Positions 31,131 through 39,203 of a stretch of 64,000 nucleotides of DNA are shown here, one piece after another (within the stretch, counting starts at the first letter, position 1; the number at the start of each line of letters is the position of its first letter). Origin of the DNA: Leisingera coralii. GTDB lineage: Bacteria > Pseudomonadota > Alphaproteobacteria > Rhodobacterales > Rhodobacteraceae. Under the pieces are notes generated by a model. It was not told the DNA's origin, did no database searches, and was given only the letters and a program-made list of their open reading frames with translations. Location: contig NZ_JBHUPT010000014.1 of NCBI RefSeq assembly GCF_049056525.1, forward strand, positions 62,001-126,000. Direction: 5' to 3'. Made by a program: the position numbers and the translations under genes.

Positions 31131-31406
31131 TCAGCAGGGGGCAGTGTAGTAAGTGCCGTCGCCGCGGGAGTAGGCGCACTGATTGGACTGGTTGTTCTGC
31201 GCAACCAGGGTGCCGGCCGCTGCGCCGCCCAGGGCGGCAATCAGGCGCCAGTCGTCATCGGCCTTGAGCGCGTCGGCCGCAATCAGGCCGGCTGCCGCGC
31301 CGCCTGCCACGCCAGCGACGGTGCGCTGTTCCGGGGTCAGGTTGGTACAGGCGCCCAGGCCCAGAACGGCACTGCTTGCGAGAACGGGGATCCAGCGGAA
31401 ATTCAT
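31131..31406 (-). CDS. Small Gly-zipper lipoprotein
   Basis: 91 residues. The signal peptide ends LGLGAC with Cys20 for lipidation. The mature part holds TVAGVAGGAAAGLIAADAL and ALGGAAAGTLVA, two glycine-zipper segments like those of the YMGG/OsmB-type envelope lipoproteins, and ends with a Cys pair (CAYSRGDGTYYTAPC). ggagg sits 5 bp before the ATG. It is convergent with the 55-residue lipoprotein gene. Presumed outer membrane or envelope stress role, unproven. Confidence 0.8.
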   Translation of the reverse strand: MNFRWIPVLASSAVLGLGACTNLTPEQRTVAGVAGGAAAGLIAADALKADDDWRLIAALGGAAAGTLVAQNNQSNQCAYSRGDGTYYTAPC

Positions 31407-31578
31407 GTTTTTCCTCCAATTTCGTTGGTCCGGGCGGCCTGTTTCAGGGCCGCGGATGGCACTATAACGCCGGCCGCTGGCGGATGGTTCCGTTTTATGG
31501 TGTGAGTTTCCGGCTGCGGCGCCGTTCCGCCCGCGCAGGGTATCTGGCGGCAAGCTTCCGCCGGGCGGCTGTGGCGCA

Positions 31579-31647
31579 CCGGAATTCGGCACGAATTCCG
31601 GCCCGGAAATCAGGTGATTTCCGGATCGTTTCCCGCGCCGGGAAACG
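31579..31647. repeat. Triple-hairpin 69-nt element, copy B
   Basis: CCGGAATTC (31579-31587) pairs with 31593-31601; CCGGAAATCA (31603-31612) with 31615-31624; CGTTTCCCG (31627-31635) with 31639-31647. The middle hairpin equals that of copy A. The outer two appear in reversed order, so the copy is inverted relative to A and C. It lies just downstream of the minus-strand GNAT gene. Confidence 0.85.
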
Positions 31648-31663
31648 GCTGCCGGGCCCAGCG

Positions 31664-32113
31664 TTACAGGTTCTTGGTCATCAGGATGTAGTTTTTGCGC
31701 GGCTGGAAGCGAGTGCGCAGGTAGAGCCGCTGTGCGGTCTCGTTCTCCCGGTCGACTTCCAGATGCAGGGCGCGCATGCCGGCGGTGGCCAGCGATTTCG
31801 GCAGCTCGGTCAGCACTTCGGTAGCGATGCCGCGGCTGCGCACGGCGGGGCGGATGTAAAGCTCATCGACAAATCCGTCCATGCCGCCGAACTCCACTGA
31901 CCAGCCGAAGGTGATCACGATATAACCGATCGGCGCCCGGGTTGGGCCGATCAGGTAGACCGCGCCATAGGGGTGGCCGTTCAGCAGCGGCTCGATCCCG
32001 GCGCGGCGGTGCTCGTCGCTGCTCTCCAGCCCGGATTCGGCATGGAAGGCGGCGACCAGCGCGAGCACGGTGTCCAGGTGTTCGGGCTTGGCAAGGTGCA
32101 GGGCGGCGCTCAT
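31664..32113 (-). CDS. GNAT family N-acetyltransferase
   Basis: 149 residues. The acetyl-CoA-binding core is GFVDELYIRPAVRSRGIATEVL (about 80-100), followed by ALHLEVDRENETAQRLYLRTRFQPRKNY, the standard GNAT C-terminus. The substrate is not evident. Its ATG overlaps the stop of the nucleoside hydrolase gene (ATGA), so the two are co-translated; a link between them is possible but untested. A triple-hairpin element follows. Confidence 0.87.
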   Translation of the reverse strand: MSAALHLAKPEHLDTVLALVAAFHAESGLESSDEHRRAGIEPLLNGHPYGAVYLIGPTRAPIGYIVITFGWSVEFGGMDGFVDELYIRPAVRSRGIATEVLTELPKSLATAGMRALHLEVDRENETAQRLYLRTRFQPRKNYILMTKNL

Positions 32114-33051
32114 AGGCGGGCGAGCCTTTCGGTCAGAAGGTGAAAGAAGCCGTCCGCGTCCGCGTCGCCGATGAACAGGGCATTGGGTGTGCGGTTGGTG
32201 ACCCCCCACCAGTCGGCAACGGTCATGCCGAGAGTGAGATCGGAAGATGTTTCGATTTCCACATTCACATGGCGGCCGGAGAACAGCTCCGGTTTGAGCA
32301 GCCAGGCGATGACGCAGGGATCATGCAGCGGGCCGCCTTCGGAGCCGTATTTCTCCACATCGAAGCGTTCGAAGAAGTCGAGCATTTCGGCGGTGAAATG
32401 GCCGGCGCGGGTATCGAGGGCGCGGATCGCCTCGACACGCGGCTTGGTCGCCAGAACCTTATGCGTCACATCAAGCGGCATCACGGTGATCGGTGCGCCG
32501 GATCTGAACACGATTTCAGCGGCTTCCGGGTCAACATAGATGTTGAATTCTGCCGCTGGGGTGATGTTGCCCACCTCGAAATAGGCGCCGCCCATCATCA
32601 CGATCTCCTGCACCCGTTCGATGATGTCGGGCGCGGTATTGAAGGCGGCGGCGATATTGGTGAGCGGACCCAGGGTGCAGAGGGTGACGGTGCCCGGATC
32701 ATGCTCCCGCAGCCTTTCGATGATGAAATCGACGCCGTGGCCCTCGGCGAGCGGCATCTGCGGTTCCCACAGCTCCGGGCCGTCGAGTCCGGTCTGGCCG
32801 TGCACATGTTCCGCGGTGATCAGCGGCCGGGAAAGCGGCGCCTTGCTGCCCGCAAATACGGCTACATCCGTGTGGCCTGCGGCCTCGCAGACGATGCGGG
32901 CGTTCTTGCTGGTCAGCTCCAGCGGCACATTGCCCGCGACACAGGTGATGCCGAGCAGGTCCAGCTCCTCAGGGCTGGCCAGCGCCAGCAGGATGGCGAC
33001 GGCATCATCCTGGCCCGGATCGGTGTCGATGATGATTTTCCTGGCGCTCAT
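32110..33051 (-). CDS. Nucleoside hydrolase (IunH/RihA-like)
   Basis: 313 residues. DTDPGQDDAVA at residues 9-19 is the calcium-binding signature that activates water for N-glycosidic cleavage; LCTLGPLTNIAAAF, MMGGAYFEVGNITPAAEFNIYVDPEAA and LHDPCVIAWLL complete the family pattern. It hydrolyses ribonucleosides to base and ribose for salvage; purine versus pyrimidine preference cannot be read. First gene of a two-gene unit with the overlapping GNAT. Confidence 0.92.
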   Translation of the reverse strand: MSARKIIIDTDPGQDDAVAILLALASPEELDLLGITCVAGNVPLELTSKNARIVCEAAGHTDVAVFAGSKAPLSRPLITAEHVHGQTGLDGPELWEPQMPLAEGHGVDFIIERLREHDPGTVTLCTLGPLTNIAAAFNTAPDIIERVQEIVMMGGAYFEVGNITPAAEFNIYVDPEAAEIVFRSGAPITVMPLDVTHKVLATKPRVEAIRALDTRAGHFTAEMLDFFERFDVEKYGSEGGPLHDPCVIAWLLKPELFSGRHVNVEIETSSDLTLGMTVADWWGVTNRTPNALFIGDADADGFFHLLTERLARL

Positions 33052-33319
33052 GGCTGTCTCCGCAAATCGTGAGCCACGAGACTACGCGCAGTTCAGCCGG
33101 GATTGAACCGCCGTCAGGCAAGCCCGTGCAAATTTCCCGAATTTTTCTGCGACGGAAGTTTGCTGCTGTGGCGTTTGCTTCCTATGGTCTGATTACGCAG
33201 CGTCACGGGCGGGGCGGCCCGCAGGCGGGAGCGGTTTTTCGGCCCGGATCCAGGGCGTTAAGTGTACGGCGCGGTTTGCCACAAAAAGCATAGTTCTGAA
33301 TTTTGAGGGAAAACAAGAC

Positions 33320-33874
33320 ATGCCCAAAGAACCCAAAGTTGTTGGCGACATTCTGAAGGACAAGAAGATGACCGCCGCCTACATGGATTATTGCAAGCGG
33401 CGCTATTGCCTGAACGAGTTCATGTTCACCCAGAACAAGGGTAATCCGGAATCGCTGTGGACCCGCTACATGGACCAGAAGAAGGGCAAGGAGCCAGTCA
33501 ACATCACCTCCAAGACCCATCTCGCCGCCAAGGCACTGGCCGACAAGGGCGACTTCAAGAACGGCGACTGGAAGAAGATCATTGCGGCCGGCAAGGATGA
33601 GGTCGTGAAGATGCTGAACAAGGATGTGATGGGGTTCACCGGCAGCGATGAATACAAGAAATACGTCGCCGAAAACGGCATGGGCGATCCCAAGAAGGCG
33701 GCCAAGTTGCTGGGTATCACTGACGTGAAAAAGCTGAAAGACGTGATGGTCAACGTCGCGGTTGATGACAAGAAGACCGCCGAGAAGCTGTGGAAAGAGC
33801 TGGCGAAAAAGGAAAAGATCATCGAGGACTACAAGGCGATGTCCTCGGCCCTGAAAAAGGCAAGCCTGGTCTGA
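33320..33874 (+). CDS. Lys-rich protein with an RGS-like domain pattern
   Basis: 184 residues, rich in Lys, no signal peptide. Residues 19-118 follow the order and spacing of a eukaryotic RGS domain: AYMDYCKRRYCLNEFMF (20-36) parallels the RGS helix ending EEN..FW; PVNITSKT (59-66) parallels the EVNLDSCT loop, with Asn61 at the place of the Asn that contacts G-alpha; KMLNKDVMGFTGSDEYKKY (97-115) parallels LMEKDSY.RFL.S..Y. A helical Lys-rich tail follows. This is motif reading by eye, not a search. Monocistronic, 268 bp after the divergent nucleoside hydrolase start. Confidence 0.65.
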   Translation: MPKEPKVVGDILKDKKMTAAYMDYCKRRYCLNEFMFTQNKGNPESLWTRYMDQKKGKEPVNITSKTHLAAKALADKGDFKNGDWKKIIAAGKDEVVKMLNKDVMGFTGSDEYKKYVAENGMGDPKKAAKLLGITDVKKLKDVMVNVAVDDKKTAEKLWKELAKKEKIIEDYKAMSSALKKASLV

Positions 33875-33913
33875 TCCCGGAACCGGCGGGACCCGGCGGC
33901 GGGGCCGCCGGGA

Positions 33914-33936
33914 TTTGAGTATTTGGGGAAAGATGA
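33914..33936 (+). repeat. Short 3'-end motif (gagtattt..ggaaagatgaa), copy 2
   Basis: TTTGAGTATTT followed by GGGGAAAGATGAA, the same string as at 13510-13533. It follows a GC-rich stem-like stretch (cggcggggccgccg) after the RGS-like gene and precedes the convergent mazG end. Confidence 0.6.
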
Positions 33937-33951
33937 AGATGCGGGGCGCGC

Positions 33952-34767
33952 TCAGGCGCGCTCGTCCGCTTTCACCGCATCCCAGAGCGCGTCCATTTCC
34001 GCCAGATCGCTGTCCTCGGGGCGTTTGCCGCGGGCGGCGAGCTTGGCTTCGACGCCTTCGAACCGGCGGGTGAATTTGGCGTTGGCGCGGCGCAGGGCGG
34101 CTTCGGGTTCGACCCCCAGGTGGCGGCCGAGGTTGGCCATCACAAACAGCAGGTCGCCGAATTCCTCTTCGACGTCCGCATGGGAGAGGGTGTCGCGGGC
34201 CTCGACCAGCTCGGCGCATTCCTCGGTGATCTTGGCGATGACATTGTCGGCAGAGGGCCAGTCAAAGCCGACGCGGGCGGCGCGCTTCTGCAGCTTGTAG
34301 GCGCGCAACAGGGCGGGCAGGCCGACGGCAACGCCATCCAGCGTGCCCTTCTGCGCCTTGCCGGCGCGCTCGGCGGCCTTGATCGCCTCCCAGTCGCGGG
34401 TCTGCTGTTGGGCTGATTTCTCGCGGCTTTCGTCGCCGAAGACATGCGGGTGGCGCGAGACCATCTTGTCCGACATCGTCCTGACCACGTCCTGGAACGT
34501 AAAGTGTCCGGCCTCCTTTGCCATCTGGGCGTGGAAGACGGATTGGAACAGCAAATCGCCCAGTTCTCCCTTCAGCTCATCCCAGGCTTCGCGCTCGATC
34601 GCGTCGGCAACTTCGTAAGCCTCTTCAATGGTGTAGGGGGCGATGGTGGCGAAATCCTGTTCGATATCCCAGGGGCAGCCGGATTGCGGATCGCGCAGGC
34701 GCGCCATGATCTCCAGGAGCCTTTCAATGCCCGCGGTTTCGTCGTGGATCAGGTCTGTTTCTTGCAT
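33952..34767 (-). CDS. mazG: Nucleoside triphosphate pyrophosphohydrolase MazG
   Basis: 271 residues with two MazG repeats. Repeat 1 has CPWDIEQDFATIAPYTIEEAYEVADAI and ELKGELGDLLFQSVFH (metal-binding EE..E..D, about 33-80). Repeat 2 has ITEECAELVEA and VEEEFGDLLFVMANL. It hydrolyses (d)NTPs to monophosphates, removing non-canonical nucleotides. Convergent with the RGS-like gene and divergent from the amidohydrolase, 63 bp between starts. Confidence 0.95.
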   Translation of the reverse strand: MQETDLIHDETAGIERLLEIMARLRDPQSGCPWDIEQDFATIAPYTIEEAYEVADAIEREAWDELKGELGDLLFQSVFHAQMAKEAGHFTFQDVVRTMSDKMVSRHPHVFGDESREKSAQQQTRDWEAIKAAERAGKAQKGTLDGVAVGLPALLRAYKLQKRAARVGFDWPSADNVIAKITEECAELVEARDTLSHADVEEEFGDLLFVMANLGRHLGVEPEAALRRANAKFTRRFEGVEAKLAARGKRPEDSDLAEMDALWDAVKADERA

Positions 34768-34830
34768 TGCGGCTGCTCATTTTCCGGTGTCAGATGCATC
34801 ATCCCGAGTCTGGAGCAGGAGTCCACCCCA

Positions 34831-35997
34831 ATGCCCGTAGTGAACCGTATTGCCGATTACGCCGGGGAGATGAAGGCCTGGCGGCGGCATCTGCACCAGA
34901 TCCCGGAGCTGGCGCTGGACTTGCCCAAGACCGCCGCCTTTGTGGCGGAGCGGCTGCGGGAGTTCGGGGTCGATGAGCTGCATGAAGGGATCGCGCAGAC
35001 CGGGATGGTGGCGATCATCAACGGGCAGGGGGAGGGTCCGACAATCGGGTTGCGCGCAGATATGGACGCGCTGCCGATCCCGGAGGAGACCGGGGTGGAG
35101 TATGTCTCCGGCCACGCGGGCAACATGCACGCCTGCGGCCACGACGGGCATACAACGATGCTGCTGGGGGCGGCGAAATACCTGGCGGAGACGCGGAACT
35201 TCAAGGGCCGGGCGGCGCTGATCTTCCAGCCTGCCGAGGAAGCGATCGGCGGTGCCCGCATCATGGTGGAAGAAGGCATCATGGAGCGCTTCGATATCGG
35301 TGAGGTCTATGCGTTGCACAATGCGCCGGGCCTGCCTGTCGGGCATTTCCTGACCACGCCGGGGGCGCTGATGGCGGCGGTTGATACCTTCCACATTCAT
35401 ATTCAGGGGGTCGGCGGCCACGGTGCCATGCCGCATGAGACCCGTGACCCGGTGATGGCGGCCTGTGGCATGGCCCAGGCGATCCAGACTATCGTGTCGC
35501 GCAATCACCATACGCTGGAGGATCTGGTGGTCTCCGTCACCCAGATCCATACCGGCAGCACCGACAACGTGATCCCGGACACTGCCTATATCAACGGCAC
35601 CGTGCGCACCTTTAACCCGGAAGTGCAGAAGATGGTGATGCGGCGGATGAAGGAGATCGTGGCGGGGCAGGCGGCGAGTTATGGCGTTGAGGCGGAACTG
35701 GATTATGAGATTGGCTATCCGGCCACATACAACGACGCGGAGAAGACCGCCTTTGCCGTCGATGTGGCCAAGGAGATCTCGGGCGAGGCCAATGTGGAGC
35801 CGGACGGCGGTCGCGAGATGGGGGCGGAGGATTTCGCCTATATGCTGCAGGCGCGGCCGGGCTCCTACCTGTTCCTGGGGCAGGGGGACACTGCCGGGCT
35901 GCATCACCCGAAGTATGACTTCAATGACGAGATTTCGCCGGTGGGTGCCTCCTTCTTTGCCCGGCTGGTGGAGCGGGCGCAGCCGGTGAGCGGGTAA
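34831..35997 (+). CDS. M20D amidohydrolase (hippurate hydrolase-like)
   Basis: 388-residue metallo-amidohydrolase. Metal and catalytic residues are visible: LRADMDALPI near 75, and HACGHDGHT with His100, Cys102, His104 and Asp105. FQPAEEAIGGA carries the catalytic Glu pair, and a dimerisation domain follows (GVGGHGAMPHETRDPV). It removes an acyl group from an N-acyl amino acid or related amide. It lies 80 bp upstream of two ureohydrolase genes on the same strand, suggesting a shared catabolic route for an acylated guanidino compound (inference). Confidence 0.9.
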   Translation: MPVVNRIADYAGEMKAWRRHLHQIPELALDLPKTAAFVAERLREFGVDELHEGIAQTGMVAIINGQGEGPTIGLRADMDALPIPEETGVEYVSGHAGNMHACGHDGHTTMLLGAAKYLAETRNFKGRAALIFQPAEEAIGGARIMVEEGIMERFDIGEVYALHNAPGLPVGHFLTTPGALMAAVDTFHIHIQGVGGHGAMPHETRDPVMAACGMAQAIQTIVSRNHHTLEDLVVSVTQIHTGSTDNVIPDTAYINGTVRTFNPEVQKMVMRRMKEIVAGQAASYGVEAELDYEIGYPATYNDAEKTAFAVDVAKEISGEANVEPDGGREMGAEDFAYMLQARPGSYLFLGQGDTAGLHHPKYDFNDEISPVGASFFARLVERAQPVSG

Positions 35998-36077
35998 GGC
36001 CTCGGAGCAGATGACAGGGGCCTGCGCAGCGGGTATTTGATCAAAAAACTGAATTCTCACAACAGGGACGTACCGCC

Positions 36078-37046
36078 ATGGCACTCGAAGACGCAAAGCA
36101 CATGATCGATCACGCCTTCACCCGCGAGGATCTGAAGGGGCTGAGTTTCGAGATCACCTTTGGCGGGGCGGCGTCCTTCCTGCGCCGCAAGTACACCAAG
36201 GACCTGACCGGCGTGGATATTGCCGTCACCGGCATTCCGTTCGACCAGGCGGTGACCAACCGGCCCGGCACCCGGCTGGGGCCGCGGGCGATCCGCGAGG
36301 CGTCTGCCCTGCAGAGCCCGGATGAGCCCTATGGCTGGCCGCATAAGCCGCTGAGCACGCTGGCGATTGCGGATTACGGCGACATGGCCTTTGACCATGC
36401 CAATGTGCCGGAGTTCCCGGCAGCCGTGACCGAGCATATCCGCGGTATCCTGGCCGCGGATGCGGCCTCGGTCGTGCTGGGCGGGGATCACTATATAAGT
36501 TTTCCGGTCCTGAAAGCCTATGCGGAGAAATACGGGCCGGTTTCGCTGCTGCAGTTCGACGCCCACACAGACACCTGGCCGGATGACAACATGGACCGGG
36601 TGGATCATGGCACCATGTTCTATAAGGCCGTGAAGACGGGGATCGTGGATCCCAAGACCTCCGTCCAGGTGGGGATCCGCACCACCAATGAGGATACGCT
36701 GGGGGTCAATATCATCGACGCACCCACGGTGCATGAGATCGGGCCGGTTGAGACCGCGCGGCGGATCAAGGAAATCCTTGGCGACCGTCCCACATACCTG
36801 ACCTTTGACATCGACTGTCTGGACCCGGCCTATGCCCCCGGCACCGGCACACCGGTCTGGGGCGGGCTGACCTCGGCGCAGGCCGCGCGCATCCTGCGGG
36901 AGATTGCCGGCATCAATATCAAGGGCGGTGACGTGGTGGAGGTCTCTCCCCCCTTTGACACAACCGGCGCAACTGCTATTGCCGGGGCACATGTGGCGAC
37001 GGAGATCATCTGCCTTCTGGGCTGGAACATGAGAGACAATGACTGA
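36078..37046 (+). CDS. speB: Agmatinase-family ureohydrolase 1
   Basis: 322 residues of the arginase/agmatinase fold. Binuclear Mn ligands: His138 (GGDHYISFP), Asp161, His163, Asp165 (FDAHTDT), Asp244 and Asp246 (FDIDCLDPAYAPGTGTP). RPGTRLGPRAIREAS is the family N-terminal signature. GGDHY in place of the common GGDHS is a mild variant. It hydrolyses a guanidino group to urea plus amine; agmatine is the default guess, but guanidinobutyrate or related substrates are possible. Overlaps the next gene by 8 bp. Confidence 0.85.
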   Translation: MALEDAKHMIDHAFTREDLKGLSFEITFGGAASFLRRKYTKDLTGVDIAVTGIPFDQAVTNRPGTRLGPRAIREASALQSPDEPYGWPHKPLSTLAIADYGDMAFDHANVPEFPAAVTEHIRGILAADAASVVLGGDHYISFPVLKAYAEKYGPVSLLQFDAHTDTWPDDNMDRVDHGTMFYKAVKTGIVDPKTSVQVGIRTTNEDTLGVNIIDAPTVHEIGPVETARRIKEILGDRPTYLTFDIDCLDPAYAPGTGTPVWGGLTSAQAARILREIAGINIKGGDVVEVSPPFDTTGATAIAGAHVATEIICLLGWNMRDND

Positions 37047-37986
37047 CTTCAATCAACCGATCAGCGGAAATGACCTGGCCCGGTTCTCGGGTCCGAACAC
37101 CTTTATGCGGCTGCCGCAGGCAACCTCGCTGGACGGGTTGGATGTTGCGGTTCTGGGCGTTCCGATGGATATCGGCACCTCCTGGCGGTCGGGCACCCGC
37201 TTTGGTCCCAAGCAGATCCGCTCCGAAAGCGCGATGCTGCGGCCCTACAACATGGCCACCGGCGCGGCGCCGTTCGACAGCCTGAACATTGCCGATATCG
37301 GCGATCTGGCGATCAACACCTTTTCGCTGCCGGATTCGCTGAGGATCATTCAGGAGAGCTTTGACGCGATCCTGTCGGGCGGGGTGATCCCGGTGGCGAT
37401 GGGCGGCGATCATTCGATCACCCTGCCGATCCTGCGCGCCATTGCCAGGAAATACGGCCCCGTGGCGCTGGTGCATGTGGACGCCCACGCCGACGTCAAC
37501 GATGAGATGTTCGGCGAGCGCGAGACCCATGGCACCGTTTTCCGCCGCGCTTTTGAGGAAGGGCTGATCGTCCCGGACAAGACCTATCAGATCGGCATCC
37601 GCGGCACCGGCTATGCGGCAACCGATTTCACGGAGGCGCAAAGCTGGGGCTTCCAGCACTTCCCGGCGCAGGAGCTGTGGGGGCGGCAGCTGCACCAGAT
37701 GGGTGCGGAAATTCGCCGCGATATCGGCAATAGGCCGGTCTATGTGACCTATGATATCGATAGTCTGGACCCGGCCTATGCGCCGGGCACCGGCACGCCG
37801 GAAATCGGCGGGCTGACAACGCCGCAGGCGCTGGAGCTGATCCGGGCGCTGAAGGGGGTCAACATTGTGGGTTGCGACCTGGTGGAGGTGTCGCCGCCTT
37901 ATGATCCTTCGGGCAACACGGCTTTGGTGGGTGCAAACCTGCTCTATGAGCTGCTGTGCGTGCTGCCGGGCGTGGCAACGAGATAA
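37039..37986 (+). CDS. Agmatinase-family ureohydrolase 2 (paralogue)
   Basis: 315 residues. Metal ligands His125 (MGGDHSITLP), Asp148, His150, Asp152 (VDAHADV), Asp239 and Asp241 (YDIDSLDPAYAPGTGTP) are all intact. The substrate loop differs from its neighbour (DIGTSWRSGTRFGPKQIRSES, DEMFGERETHGT), so it may act on another guanidino compound such as guanidinobutyrate or guanidinopropionate. Translationally coupled to the first ureohydrolase by an 8-bp overlap. Confidence 0.85.
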   Translation: MTDFNQPISGNDLARFSGPNTFMRLPQATSLDGLDVAVLGVPMDIGTSWRSGTRFGPKQIRSESAMLRPYNMATGAAPFDSLNIADIGDLAINTFSLPDSLRIIQESFDAILSGGVIPVAMGGDHSITLPILRAIARKYGPVALVHVDAHADVNDEMFGERETHGTVFRRAFEEGLIVPDKTYQIGIRGTGYAATDFTEAQSWGFQHFPAQELWGRQLHQMGAEIRRDIGNRPVYVTYDIDSLDPAYAPGTGTPEIGGLTTPQALELIRALKGVNIVGCDLVEVSPPYDPSGNTALVGANLLYELLCVLPGVATR

Positions 37987-38060
37987 GCGGTCCGGCCTCA
38001 AGCGAATAGGCCGGGGGAGGGCCGCGCAGGGAGGAGGCAAGGCTTGACCTTGAAACCGCA

Positions 38061-38501
38061 ATGAAGCGGCTGATGCTGTTTGGCTGGCTGCTGCTGGCCG
38101 CCGTTGTCGCCGGGCTGGGCTTTGTCCGCCTGGCGCCAAGCGATCCGCTGGACTGGAACACCCAGCCGGAGTTCACCGAGGACAAGGAATTCCGCGGCGG
38201 CGTGTTCCGGGTGGTGCGCACCGGGCCGGACGGGCTGGAGCGGTTCCACCGCATCGCCAGCCATGCCCCGCGCACCAGCGTGCTGGCGGGCGGCCCGGAC
38301 GACGGGATGGTGACCTATATCACCCGCACCCAGGTGCTGGGCTTTCCCGATTACACCACTGCGGCGCAGGACGGGGATCTGCTGAAGGTCTACGCCCGCC
38401 TGCGGTTCGGCCGATCCGACCTGGGGGCCAACAAGGAGCGGATCAACGGCTGGCTGGCGGCGATGGAAGAGGCCTCGCAGGAAGCCTCGGCCAGCGAGTG
38501 A
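38061..38501 (+). CDS. DUF1499 family protein
   Basis: 146 residues. One N-terminal membrane segment (LMLFGWLLLAAVVAGLGFVRL) is followed by a periplasmic domain with LERFHRIASHAPRTSVLAGG, MVTYITRTQVLGFPDYTTAAQDGD and RLRFGRSDLGANKERINGW, the DUF1499 ending. No activity is known for the family. The ribosome site is unclear; gaggcaagg lies about 20 bp upstream. Repeat R4 starts 9 bp after its stop. Confidence 0.82.
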   Translation: MKRLMLFGWLLLAAVVAGLGFVRLAPSDPLDWNTQPEFTEDKEFRGGVFRVVRTGPDGLERFHRIASHAPRTSVLAGGPDDGMVTYITRTQVLGFPDYTTAAQDGDLLKVYARLRFGRSDLGANKERINGWLAAMEEASQEASASE

Positions 38502-38509
38502 CCGGGGGG

Positions 38510-38739
38510 TGTGCTCCCGCCTGTTCGCGGGCTTTTGGAAAAAGCCCCTCACAGTTGGGCCGGGCGCCGCGCTGGGCGCGGCGCTGGCTCTTTCGCCTGC
38601 GGCGAATGAGCCTTTGGTCTGCTGAGAAGCGCATCAGGTGCAGGGCTGGCCCTGAAGACGCCATTCCGATTGTGCTTTGCCTTGCCGCGCCGAGGGCAAG
38701 CCGCGCGTGCGCGCGGTGGCTGCGCCACCCTTGACCCGG
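38510..38739 (+). repeat. Structured intergenic repeat R4
   Basis: H1: GCGCCGCGC (38564-38572) with 38576-38584, a longer stem than in the other copies. H2 is imperfect (AGGGC with GCCCT near 38642-38654). H3: CCGCGC/GCGCGG (38701-38716) and TGGC/GCCA (38717-38727), with outer CGAGGG (38691-38696) against CCCTTG (38728-38733), one wobble pair. It ends in the shared cttgacccg. The following 112 bp (38740-38851) hold nothing I recognise. Confidence 0.8.
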
Positions 38740-38851
38740 CTGCGCTCTCAGAAAACACTCCAAGAATGCGAATAAACCCAAGGGTGGCAAAGGTGGAAGA
38801 AGTCTCTGCCATCCGATGAGGGGAGGCCTGACCGAAATTCTACCGGTTTGA

Positions 38852-39142
38852 ATGATGGTGATGAATCCTGGGCGCACCTCGGGTGCCAAGAGGTCCGGCG
38901 CCAGTTGGAATGCGCCCAGCGAAGGAGGGGAATGCCAGTTGGATTATATTGCAGTGCTCGATCTTGGTGACGGGCGGCGGATACACTGCAGGGGTGTTGA
39001 GGCGGCAAAATCCAAGTGGGCTCAGCACTACTCTCGCATCGGTGACGCTACCATCGACGTTTTCTATCCGATCAGTTTGGGCGGCGTGGTGGTGACCTAC
39101 CGCTACGATGGCGAGCTGGAAAAATGGGTGAAGTCAAAATGA
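38852..39142 (+). CDS. Hypothetical protein, uncertain start
   Basis: The open frame from ATG 38852 gives 96 residues, but that ATG has no ribosome site. An in-frame TTG at 38939 lies downstream of gaaggaggggaatgccag and would give about 67 residues beginning DYIAVLDLGDGRRIHCRGVE and ending YRYDGELEKWVKSK. The body looks like a small beta-rich domain. Base use is less GC-rich than neighbours, which hints at acquired or fast-evolving DNA. No family recognised. Confidence 0.4.
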   Translation: MMVMNPGRTSGAKRSGASWNAPSEGGECQLDYIAVLDLGDGRRIHCRGVEAAKSKWAQHYSRIGDATIDVFYPISLGGVVVTYRYDGELEKWVKSK

Positions 39143-39203
39143 GGCGGTTGCAGGGCTTCTGTTTCTCCCTGAATTAACTGTGACGCTGTTGGGTCGTCAT
39201 AAT

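Noticed and set aside
34444..34830. Upstream extension of the amidohydrolase frame
   Set aside because: It runs antisense through mazG; ATG 34831 begins the standard M20D N-terminus.
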